Source: Actinomycetes bacterium
Lineage (GTDB): Bacteria; Actinomycetota; Actinomycetes; JAJYSQ01
NCBI GenBank assembly: GCA_021793495.1
Contig: JAJYSQ010000005.1
Span: 1 to 12,766 of the forward strand
Direction of reading: 5' to 3'
DNA length: 12,766 bases
The position numbers were made by a program, and so were the translations under genes. The notes beneath the pieces were generated by a model. The model was not told the origin of the DNA, made no database searches, and worked only from the letters and a program-made list of their open reading frames with translations. Shown here one piece after another: positions 6,923 through 12,766 of the stretch (position 1 is its first letter; the number at the start of each line of letters is the position of its first letter).

Positions 6923-7674
6923 CGCCCGGCCACCAGCAACGCCTCGGTGAGGGTGAACGCCCCGGCGTACAACGCCTTGCCGACGATCGCCCCCTCCACT
7001 CCGGCCGGCACCAGGGTGCGCAGCGCCGCGATGTCGTCCAGGCTCGCGACCCCACCGCTGGCGACCACCGGCCGGTGGGTCCGGGTGCACACCGTGCGCA
7101 GCAGCTCCAGGTTCGGACCGGTCAGCGTGCCGTCACGGGTCACGTCCGTCACCACGTACCGGGCGCACCCGGCCTGCTCGAGCCGATCGAGGACCTCGTC
7201 CAGCTCCCCGCCCTCGGAGGTCCACCCGCGCGCGGCCAGCCGGGTGCCGCGTACGTCCAGGCCGACGGCCACGGTATCGCCGTGCTCGGCGATCACCCGG
7301 GCCACCCAGTCCGGAGCCTCCAGGGCCGCGGTCCCCAGGTTCACCCGCCTCGCCCCGGTGGCCAGCGCGGCGGCCAAGGAGGCGTCGTCCCGGATCCCGC
7401 CGGAGATCTCTACGGCCATCGACACCGCCGCGACCACCCGGGCCAGCAGCTCGGCGTTGGACCCCCGGCCGAACGCCGCGTCCAGGTCCACCAGGTGCAG
7501 CCAGCTCGCCCCGGCGCGTTGCCAGGCCAGCGCGGCCTCGACCGGGTCGCCGTACGTCGTCTCGGTACCGGCCACCCCCTGGACCAGGCGGACCGCTTGA
7601 CCGCCGGCCACGTCGACCGCCGGCAGCAGCACCAGCGGCGGACGGGTGTCGGCCGTCGTCGGCTCGGGGATCAT
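6919..7674 (-). CDS. hisA: ProFAR isomerase, probably bifunctional PriA (HisA/TrpF)
   Basis: A 251-residue (βα)8 barrel that isomerises ProFAR to PRFAR. It begins at ATG 7674, overlapping the hisH stop by 4 bp. Catalytic aspartates are Asp21 ([18 protein letters not shown], 16-33) and Asp181 (VTDVTRDGT, 175-183). Phosphate loops are SGGIRD (91-96) and ASGGVAS. In actinobacteria such as Mycobacterium and Streptomyces this enzyme is PriA, which also isomerises phosphoribosylanthranilate for tryptophan. The Arg149-x-Trp151 pair (ARGWTSEGG), corresponding to the loop residues used by PriA to switch between substrates, is kept here, so I favour PriA. The His role is certain; the Trp role is inferred and depends on the genome lacking a separate trpF. 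Confidence 0.95.
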   Translation of the reverse strand: MIPEPTTADTRPPLVLLPAVDVAGGQAVRLVQGVAGTETTYGDPVEAALAWQRAGASWLHLVDLDAAFGRGSNAELLARVVAAVSMAVEISGGIRDDASLAAALATGARRVNLGTAALEAPDWVARVIAEHGDTVAVGLDVRGTRLAARGWTSEGGELDEVLDRLEQAGCARYVVTDVTRDGTLTGPNLELLRTVCTRTHRPVVASGGVASLDDIAALRTLVPAGVEGAIVGKALYAGAFTLTEALLVAGR

Positions 7675-8312
7675 CGCAGGGTCTCCAACCAGTGGGCCAG
7701 CAGGACGGCACCGGCATCGCCGGACTTCTCGGGGTGGAACTGGGTGGCCATCAGCACCCCGTCCTCCACCGCGGCAACGAACGGCTCGCTGTGCTCGGAC
7801 CAGGTGACCAGCGCCTTCGTCCCGGGAGCCGGTCCGCGCGGTGACCAGCGGCGCACCGCGTACGAGTGCACGAAGTAGAACCGCTCCCCGGCCACCCCGG
7901 CGAACAGCGGTGAGCCCGCCGGCGCGCTCACCGTGTTCCACCCCATGTGAGGCAGCACCGGGGCGTCCAGCCGCTCGACCACCCCTGGCCAGCGGCCCAG
8001 CCCGGGGGTCTGGGTGCCGTGCTCGACACCTCGGTCGAACATCACCTGCAGGCCGACACAGATGCCGAGCACCGGGCGACCGGCCGCCAGCCGCTGGGTG
8101 ACCAGCCGCGGTCCGTCGACCGCGCGCAGCCCGGCCATCGCAGCGGCATACGCCCCGACACCCGGCACGACCAGCCCGTCGGCGGCAAGCACGGCCGCGG
8201 GATCGGACCCCACCTCGACCTCGGCCCCGACCCGCTCCAGGGCACGGCGGGCCGAGCGCAGGTTGCCCGAACCGTAGTCGAGCACCACGACCCGGGGCCG
8301 CGTCCGGCTCAT
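7671..8312 (-). CDS. hisH: Imidazole glycerol phosphate synthase, glutaminase subunit
   Basis: HisH is the class I glutamine amidotransferase that feeds ammonia to HisF. Its 213 residues contain the full triad: Cys85 (GICVGLQ), His193 and Glu195 (FHPEKSG). DYGSGN (12-17) and the oxyanion-strand motif PGVG (50-53) are present. The ATG at 8312 overlaps the stop of the 56-residue membrane ORF upstream (ATGA), and its own stop overlaps hisA the same way. In many bacteria hisH follows hisB directly; here the small membrane ORF separates them. Confidence 0.96.
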   Translation of the reverse strand: MSRTRPRVVVLDYGSGNLRSARRALERVGAEVEVGSDPAAVLAADGLVVPGVGAYAAAMAGLRAVDGPRLVTQRLAAGRPVLGICVGLQVMFDRGVEHGTQTPGLGRWPGVVERLDAPVLPHMGWNTVSAPAGSPLFAGVAGERFYFVHSYAVRRWSPRGPAPGTKALVTWSEHSEPFVAAVEDGVLMATQFHPEKSGDAGAVLLAHWLETLR

Positions 8313-8479
8313 CGGTGCCCGACCAGGCGCAGCACCCCGGCGGCCAGGGCCAGTGCCCCGGCCAGGCCGAGCAGCGCGCTCACCACGCGGGACTTGTGCT
8401 GGGAGAGCACGCTCCACGCCCCGCCGAGCAGGAACCCGCCGAGGACGACGAGCAGGATGGCGATCGTGGACGGGCTCAC
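8309..8479 (-). CDS. 56-residue two-helix membrane protein between hisB and hisH
   Basis: A short ORF whose GTG start (8479) overlaps the hisB stop by 4 bp and whose TGA overlaps the hisH ATG by 4 bp, so it fills the gap between them exactly. The product starts [18 protein letters not shown]. It has two strongly hydrophobic segments (about 5-22 and 33-53) joined by a short basic turn (SQHKSR), and ends LVGHR; this predicts a helical hairpin in the membrane. I recognise no family and assign no function. The coupled overlaps on both sides and protein-like composition (hydrophobic core, charged turn) argue it is translated; without it hisH would lie 163 bp from hisB in an otherwise gapless series. 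It could be a remnant kept only for coupling. Confidence 0.78.
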   Translation of the reverse strand: MSPSTIAILLVVLGGFLLGGAWSVLSQHKSRVVSALLGLAGALALAAGVLRLVGHR

Positions 8480-9081
8480 AGCACGCCCTTGGTGCTGGGT
8501 ACCCCCGGCTGCCGAGGGTCGGCGGTGACCGCGGTGCGCAAGGCCCGGGCCACCGCCTTGAACTGGGCCTCGGCCACGTGGTGGGCGTTGCGCCCGCGCA
8601 GCACGTCGACGTGCAGGGTGAGACCGGCGGTGTGCGCGAAGGACTCCCAGACGTGTCGGGTCAGCGAGGTCTCGTACGCCCCGACGGCCGGGGCAAGCCC
8701 GTCGGGCTCGGTGTGCACCACGTATGGCCGGCCGGACAGGTCGACGGCCACCCGGACCAGCGTCTCGTCCAGCGGGACCAGCGCGTCGCCGAACCGGGTC
8801 AGTCCGGCCTTGTCCCCCAGCGCCCGGGCGAACGCCTCACCGAGGGCGATCGCGGTGTCCTCGACCGTGTGGTGGGCATCGACCTCCAGGTCACCGAGGG
8901 TCGCCACCTCCAGGTCGAACAACCCGTGCCGGGCCAGCTGGCTCAGCAGGTGGTCGTAGAAGCCCAGGCCGGTGCTGATGGTTGCGGCCCCGGTGCCATC
9001 CAGGTCCAGCCGCAGCCGCACCGAGGTCTCCCCGGGGGTGCGCTCGACCAGTGCGGTCCGGCCGGGTGCGGGGGCGGTCAT
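8476..9081 (-). CDS. hisB: Imidazoleglycerol-phosphate dehydratase
   Basis: HisB dehydrates imidazole glycerol phosphate to imidazole acetol phosphate using a di-manganese centre. At 201 residues it is the stand-alone dehydratase, without the N-terminal phosphatase domain of the enterobacterial enzyme, so histidinol-phosphatase must be encoded elsewhere. The metal-binding repeats are present: [14 protein letters not shown] (40-53), [14 protein letters not shown] (68-81), DETL (105-108), SFAH (147-150) and [13 protein letters not shown] (164-176). The ATG at 9081 overlaps the hisC stop by 4 bp, and the stop overlaps the small membrane ORF. Confidence 0.97.
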   Translation of the reverse strand: MTAPAPGRTALVERTPGETSVRLRLDLDGTGAATISTGLGFYDHLLSQLARHGLFDLEVATLGDLEVDAHHTVEDTAIALGEAFARALGDKAGLTRFGDALVPLDETLVRVAVDLSGRPYVVHTEPDGLAPAVGAYETSLTRHVWESFAHTAGLTLHVDVLRGRNAHHVAEAQFKAVARALRTAVTADPRQPGVPSTKGVL

Positions 9082-10232
9082 CGGGCTCCTCGGGTACGGG
9101 GTTGGGCGGTACGGGGCTGGGAGAGCACCTGGTCCATCGCCTGCAGCAGCGCTGTCGTCTCCTGCTCGGTGCCGGCAGTGACGCGCAGCCACCCGGGCAG
9201 TCCGACGTCGCGCACGAGCACCCCGTGCCCCAGCAGCGCTGCCCAGGTCGCCGGGGCGTCCGCGAACCCTCCGACCAGCAGGAAGTTCGCATCCGAGGGT
9301 GCGACGGTCAACCCCAGGACGCGCAGCCCCTCGGCCATCCGGTCACGGGCCATCCGGACCGCCTCCACCGTGATGAGCAGCTCCTCGGCGTGCGCCAGGG
9401 CGGCCTGGGCGGCCGCCTGGGTGATCGCCGACAGGTGGTAGGGCAGTCGGACCAGATGGAGCGCCTCGACCAGTGCAGGGTCGGCGGCCAGGTACCCCAA
9501 CCGGGCGCCAGCGAAGGCGAACGCCTTGCTCATCGTGCGGGTGACCACCATCCGGTCCCGGCCGTCGAGCAGCCCGAGCGCGCTGGGGGTGGTGGAGAAC
9601 TCCGCGTACGCCTCGTCGACGACCAGAACCCCGGAACCGGCCCGGTCGAGCTCGGCGCCAAGGACCTCGAGCACGGCCAGCGGTGTCGCGGTGCCGGTCG
9701 GGTTGTTCGGCGAGCACACCACCACCACATCGGGCTGATACATGCGTACCGCTTCGACGGCGGCCGGGACGGACAGCGTGAAGTCCTCGGCTCTGGCCGC
9801 CGCGACGTACCGGGCTCCGGACCCGGTCGCGAGCAGCCGGTGCATCGAGTACGAGGGCTCGAAGCCGAGCACCAGGCGTCCCGGCCCGGCGAACAGGGCG
9901 AACAGCTGGGCGAGCACCTCGTTGGACCCGTTGGCCGCCCATACCGCCTCGGCGGTGACGGGGACGCCCGTGGTCCTGGTCAGGTAGGACGCCAGGTCCG
10001 CGCGCAGCCCGAGTGCCTCCCGGTCCGGGTACCGGTTGATCTGGGTGGCGGCCTGCGCGACCCGGGAGCCGATCTCAGCGACCAGCGCGGGCGACGGCGG
10101 GTACGGGTTCTCGTTGGTGTTCAGCCGGACAGCGGCGGGCACCTGCGGGGCACCGTAGGGATGGGTGCCGCGCAGGTCCGCGCGCACCGGCAGTGGACGG
10201 CGCTCGGCGCTCGGGCGCCGGTCAGGGCTCAT
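9078..10232 (-). CDS. hisC: Histidinol-phosphate aminotransferase
   Basis: HisC is a PLP-dependent class I/II aminotransferase that converts imidazole acetol phosphate to histidinol phosphate with glutamate as donor. It has 384 residues. Motifs: [12 protein letters not shown] (37-48), RYPD (67-70), NGSNE (101-105), CSPNNPTG (173-180), DEAY (206-209), [13 protein letters not shown] (235-247) with the PLP lysine at 236 and phosphate-binding Arg244, and WLRVTAGT (348-355) with the substrate carboxylate Arg350. The ATG at 10232 overlaps the hisD stop by 4 bp. The extreme C-terminus has a duplicated PRT element, from two 9-bp GGTACGGGG copies (9093-9101 and 9108-9116), beyond the usual fold. Confidence 0.97.
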   Translation of the reverse strand: MSPDRRPSAERRPLPVRADLRGTHPYGAPQVPAAVRLNTNENPYPPSPALVAEIGSRVAQAATQINRYPDREALGLRADLASYLTRTTGVPVTAEAVWAANGSNEVLAQLFALFAGPGRLVLGFEPSYSMHRLLATGSGARYVAAARAEDFTLSVPAAVEAVRMYQPDVVVVCSPNNPTGTATPLAVLEVLGAELDRAGSGVLVVDEAYAEFSTTPSALGLLDGRDRMVVTRTMSKAFAFAGARLGYLAADPALVEALHLVRLPYHLSAITQAAAQAALAHAEELLITVEAVRMARDRMAEGLRVLGLTVAPSDANFLLVGGFADAPATWAALLGHGVLVRDVGLPGWLRVTAGTEQETTALLQAMDQVLSQPRTAQPRTRGAR

Positions 10233-11545
10233 CCTGCGTTCGGGACGGGGATGCGGGCCCGGACGGCCGCGACGTGCGCGTGCAGGCCCTCGGCCCCACC
10301 CAGCGCCTGGACGTCATCGGCGACCGCGGCCAGAGCCGGTCGGTCGTACTCCACCACGTGCACCCCGCGCAGGAAGGAGTCCACGCCGAGCCCGCCGGTG
10401 TGCCGGGCGGTCCCCCCGGTCGGCAGCACGTGGTTGGAGCCGGCCAGGTAGTCCCCCAGGCTGACCGGCGACCAGGGCCCGACAAACACCGCACCGGCGT
10501 TGACCACCCGTGCGGCTCGCTCACGAGCATCGGTGGTCAGCACCTCCAGGTGCTCGGGGGCCCACTCGTCGAGGACCTCCAGGCCCTGGTCGAGGTCGTC
10601 GACCAGCACGGTGGCGGACTGCCCGGCCAGGGCCGCACGCACCCGGTCGCGGTGCACGGTCGCCGCGACCCGTACGGCCAGCCGCTGGTCCACCACCTCG
10701 GCCAGCGCGGGAGCATCGGTGACGAGCAGGCAGGCGGCGTTCTCGTCGTGCTCGGCCTGGGCGACCAGGTCCGCGGCGATCAGGTCGGGGTCGGCGTAGG
10801 CGTCGGCGAGGATGCCGATCTCGGTGGGCCCGGCCTCCGAGTCGATCCCGACCACCCCGCGCAGCGCCCGCTTGGCGGCGGCCACGTACACGTTGCCCGG
10901 CCCGGTGACCAGGTCGACCCGCGGGCACTCGGCGGTGCCGTACGCGAACATCGCCACGGCCTGTGCGCCGCCGACGGCGTACACCTCGTCGACGCCCAGC
11001 AGCGCGCAGGCGGCCAGCACCGCCGGGTGCGGCCGTCCGCCATGCTCGGGCCGAGGCGGGGAGGCCACGGCCAGCGACCGGACGCCAGCCACCTGTGCCG
11101 GGACCACGTTCATCACCACGCTGGACGGATACGCCACCAGCCCGCCCGGGACGTACAGGCCCACCCGGCGCACCGGCACCCATCGTTCGGTGACCGTGCC
11201 GCCCGGGGCGACCTGGACGCGCACGTCGGGTCGGCGCTGAGCCTGGTGAACCACGCGGGCGCGGCGAGCGGCCTCTTCCAGGGCCTCGCGCACCCGCGGG
11301 TCCAGCACGTCCAGAGCCCGGGCCAGCGTGTGGGGCGGGACCCGAGTGGTCTCCTGGCGGACGTGGTCGAACCGCTCGGTGGCCGCCAGCACCGCGGGCA
11401 GCCCCCGGGTACGGACGTCCTCGCACACGGCCAGCACGGCAGGGAGCACTGCGGGGACGTCGGCACCGGCCCGGGGCAGCACGTCTCGCGGGTCGACCGT
11501 GCGACGCGCCGGCCCGCGTAGGTCGATGCGGCGCAGATCGGTCAC
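10229..11545 (-). CDS. hisD: Histidinol dehydrogenase
   Basis: HisD carries out the last two oxidations, histidinol to histidinal to histidine, with two NAD+ and a catalytic zinc. Its 438 residues are family length. Motifs: GLYVPGG (129-135), [13 protein letters not shown] (214-226), SEAGPTEI (236-243), QAEHDENA (263-270) with zinc ligands Gln263 and His266, APEHLE (329-334) with catalytic Glu330/His331, [13 protein letters not shown] (364-376) with ligand Asp365, and EGLHAH (419-424) with ligand His424. I chose the GTG at 11545: homology begins with [10 protein letters not shown], there is no Shine-Dalgarno, and a TAGACT -10 ends 7 nt upstream, as expected of a leaderless message. It is the first his gene, 10 bp after the aldo/keto reductase stop. 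Confidence 0.97.
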   Translation of the reverse strand: MTDLRRIDLRGPARRTVDPRDVLPRAGADVPAVLPAVLAVCEDVRTRGLPAVLAATERFDHVRQETTRVPPHTLARALDVLDPRVREALEEAARRARVVHQAQRRPDVRVQVAPGGTVTERWVPVRRVGLYVPGGLVAYPSSVVMNVVPAQVAGVRSLAVASPPRPEHGGRPHPAVLAACALLGVDEVYAVGGAQAVAMFAYGTAECPRVDLVTGPGNVYVAAAKRALRGVVGIDSEAGPTEIGILADAYADPDLIAADLVAQAEHDENAACLLVTDAPALAEVVDQRLAVRVAATVHRDRVRAALAGQSATVLVDDLDQGLEVLDEWAPEHLEVLTTDARERAARVVNAGAVFVGPWSPVSLGDYLAGSNHVLPTGGTARHTGGLGVDSFLRGVHVVEYDRPALAAVADDVQALGGAEGLHAHVAAVRARIPVPNAG

Positions 11546-11552
11546 CCGCCAG

Positions 11553-11558
11553 AGTCTA
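11553..11558 (-). promoter_or_regulatory. -10 element for leaderless hisD
   Basis: TAGACT on the minus strand fits the actinobacterial TANNNT consensus and ends 7 nt before the hisD GTG, placing the transcription start at or next to the start codon. Its first three bases are the stop codon of the aldo/keto reductase gene. There is no clear -35 hexamer; the inverted repeat at 11571-11601 covers that region. A leaderless start leaves no room for a T-box or histidine leader-peptide attenuator. Confidence 0.6.
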
Positions 11559-12566
11559 GATGCGGGTCGGCCGTACCGGGCCATGCCCTGCCCCGGTACG
11601 GGTGATCGCGGCAGCCACCTGGTCGAGGTCCTGCTCGTCGAGAACGAACGTGGCGGCCGGCAGCCAGCCGTCGACCTGCGCAGCGCTGCGCGCCCCGACG
11701 ATCGCCCCGGTCACCCCGGGCCACGCCAGCGTCCAGGCCGCCGCGGCCGCGGGCACCGGGACCCCGCGACGCCGCGCGATCTCGGCGAGGGTCGCGGCCA
11801 GCTCCAGGTTGGCCGGCAGCCGCTCGGCGAACTCCGGGTCACGTCGCCGCCAGTCGTCGGACGGCATCGCGGCGACCCGCCCGGCGGTCATCGTCCCGGT
11901 GAGCAGGCCGGACTGCAGGGGGCTGTAGGCGATCACGCCGGTCTGGTGGGCCGCGCACCAGCCGAGCTCGGCGCCGGCGACGTCCCGGTGGATCGCCGAG
12001 AAGGGCGGCTGCAGGCTGTCCACGTGGCCGATCGCCTCGGCGAGCCCCAGGGCGGTGACATCGTGGTTGCTCAGTCCGGCCGCACGGATCTTGCCTTCGT
12101 CACGTAGCGCGAGCATCGTCGCCCAGTACTCCGGCAGCCGCGTGCCGTCCGTCGGTGGCCAGTGCACCTGGTAGAGGTCGATCCGCTCGACCCGCAGCCG
12201 GCGCAGCGAGTCCTCGACCTCCCGCCGGATGCTCGCCGGGGAGGCCACCTGCCGGGGCTCGATCGCCCGGTCGGCGGGGTCCCACACCAGGCCGCACTTG
12301 GTGAACACGTACGGCCGGTCGGCCTCGGGCAGGTCGCGCAGGGCCCGGGCAACGACCTCCTCGGAGTGGCCCAGTCCGTACACCGCCGCGGTGTCCAACC
12401 AGTTCACCCCGGACTCGACCGCGTGGCGGATCGCGGCGACCGACGCGTCGTCGTCCTGCGGGCCCCACGCGTAGGTCCAACCGCCCCCGCCGATCGCCCA
12501 GGCCCCGAACCCGACCCGGGTGATCGACATGCCGGTACGTCCGAGCTGAGCGGTGGGCAGCAGCAT
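11556..12566 (-). CDS. Aldo/keto reductase family oxidoreductase
   Basis: A 336-residue NADPH-dependent (βα)8 oxidoreductase, cytoplasmic. The catalytic tetrad is complete: Asp58 (WLDTAAVYG), Tyr63, Lys90 (FTKCG) and His135 (VHWPP). SNHD (166-169), [11 protein letters not shown] (214-224) and the C-terminal cofactor motif [11 protein letters not shown] (291-301) are also present. The overall pattern resembles the YhdN/AKR11-like group; the substrate cannot be read from sequence. The ATG at 12566 has no Shine-Dalgarno but a TACGGT -10 ends 6 nt upstream, suggesting a leaderless message. Its stop lies 10 bp before hisD, so read-through into the his genes is possible, and its last codons contain a strong inverted repeat. 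It is not a known histidine enzyme. Confidence 0.93.
   Translation of the reverse strand: MLLPTAQLGRTGMSITRVGFGAWAIGGGGWTYAWGPQDDDASVAAIRHAVESGVNWLDTAAVYGLGHSEEVVARALRDLPEADRPYVFTKCGLVWDPADRAIEPRQVASPASIRREVEDSLRRLRVERIDLYQVHWPPTDGTRLPEYWATMLALRDEGKIRAAGLSNHDVTALGLAEAIGHVDSLQPPFSAIHRDVAGAELGWCAAHQTGVIAYSPLQSGLLTGTMTAGRVAAMPSDDWRRRDPEFAERLPANLELAATLAEIARRRGVPVPAAAAAWTLAWPGVTGAIVGARSAAQVDGWLPAATFVLDEQDLDQVAAAITRTGAGHGPVRPTRI
11571..11601. promoter_or_regulatory. 10-bp perfect inverted repeat at the aldo/keto reductase-hisD junction
   Basis: CCGTACCGGG (11571-11580) and CCCGGTACGG (11592-11601) form a mismatch-free inverted repeat with an 11-nt loop. It lies within the last codons of the aldo/keto reductase gene, 13 bp upstream of the hisD -10, covering the expected -35 region. 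It could be an operator for hisD. Alternatively it is a GC-rich hairpin acting as a U-tract-free terminator of the reductase transcript. Confidence 0.55.
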
Positions 12567-12572
12567 GGCTCG

Positions 12573-12578
12573 ACCGTA
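12573..12578 (-). promoter_or_regulatory. -10 element for leaderless aldo/keto reductase
   Basis: TACGGT on the minus strand matches TANNNT and ends 6 nt before the ATG at 12566. No ribosome site is present in the 6-nt gap. The -35 region would fall inside the first bases of the divergent LON gene; no consensus -35 is visible. Confidence 0.5.
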
Positions 12579-12588
12579 CCAGCGCCCC

Positions 12589-12594
12589 TAGGCT
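12589..12594 (+). promoter_or_regulatory. -10 element for leaderless LON-domain gene
   Basis: TAGGCT on the + strand matches TANNNT and ends 6 nt before the GTG at 12601. It faces away from the aldo/keto reductase -10 with only 10 bp between the two elements, so the two promoters overlap extensively. Confidence 0.5.
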
Positions 12595-12600
12595 GGTCCC

Positions 12601-12766
12601 GTGGGCGAGCGGATCGGGCTGTTCCCGCTGGAAACCGTGCTCTACCCCGGGTTGGTCCTGCCGCTGCACGTGTTCGAGCCGCGGTACCGGGCGCTGGTCG
12701 CCGACCTGGTCGCCCTGCCGGAGGGGGTGCCTCGTCGCTTCGGGGTCGTGGCGATCCGCGACGGCA
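12601..12766 (+). CDS. LON peptidase substrate-binding domain protein (N-terminus only)
   Basis: The first 55 residues are in view; the rest lies past the right edge. The sequence begins [20 protein letters not shown] and continues [13 protein letters not shown], the diagnostic start of the Lon N-terminal (LON) domain, with the conserved LFPL, LYPG and [10 protein letters not shown] elements. In bacteria such stand-alone LON-domain proteins lack the protease and ATPase domains, and their role is not settled; whether this one is stand-alone cannot be seen here. The GTG at 12601 is supported by the leaderless -10 (12589-12594). It is divergent from all other genes in the window. Confidence 0.88.
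   Translation, partial: MGERIGLFPLETVLYPGLVLPLHVFEPRYRALVADLVALPEGVPRRFGVVAIRDG

Noticed and set aside
6104..7090. Longer HisF starting at 7090
   Set aside because: The first 56 codons lie inside hisA in another frame and are Arg/Gly-rich noise; conserved HisF sequence begins right after the GTG at 6922.
8476..9192. Longer HisB starting upstream at 9192
   Set aside because: The added residues would overlap hisC by over 100 bp and are not HisB-like; the ATG at 9081 gives the standard length and the usual 4-bp overlap.

Overview
The window reads as chromosomal DNA from a very high-G+C actinobacterium (Actinomycetes). Three things point there: base composition well above 70 % G+C by eye, frequent GTG starts with GTGA/ATGA stop-start overlaps, and the gene order hisD-hisC-hisB-hisH-hisA-hisF-hisI-trpE followed by the small actinobacterial 'trp-associated' membrane protein families. 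I cannot name a genus.

Layout. Only one gene is on the + strand: at the right edge, a partial LON substrate-binding-domain protein (from 12601). It diverges across 34 bp from a long leftward set of minus-strand genes. In order of transcription these are: an aldo/keto reductase; the histidine genes hisD, hisC, hisB, a 56-residue two-helix membrane ORF, hisH, hisA (PriA-like) and hisF; a 158-bp regulatory-looking gap; hisI; trpE; a Trp-associated membrane protein (TIGR02234 type); an HGxxPAAW-family small membrane protein; an OmpR-type response regulator and its histidine kinase; a CD225/dispanin-like membrane protein; and a DUF2752 membrane protein cut by the left edge.

How the genes work together. 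HisI, HisA, HisH/HisF, HisB, HisC and HisD cover phosphoribosyl-AMP to histidine; HisG, HisE and the histidinol-phosphate phosphatase are not in the window. TrpE starts tryptophan synthesis, and HisA is probably the bifunctional PriA that also serves tryptophan, so the two pathways are joined physically and perhaps enzymatically. Nine consecutive gene pairs overlap by exactly 4 bp, which suggests translational coupling. A two-component system sits among the trp-associated membrane genes.

Regulatory signals. Three starts (LON protein, aldo/keto reductase, hisD) have an actinobacterial TANNNT -10 element 6-7 nt upstream and no Shine-Dalgarno, the signature of leaderless mRNAs. A perfect 10-bp inverted repeat lies in the last codons of the aldo/keto reductase gene, over the expected -35 region of hisD. 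The hisF-hisI gap holds three 12-bp direct repeats and a 15-bp palindrome, and the 5' end of hisI holds a four-copy 12-bp minisatellite. I see no tRNA, rRNA, CRISPR, insertion sequence, phage gene or origin. No stretch over 300 bp lacks a gene.
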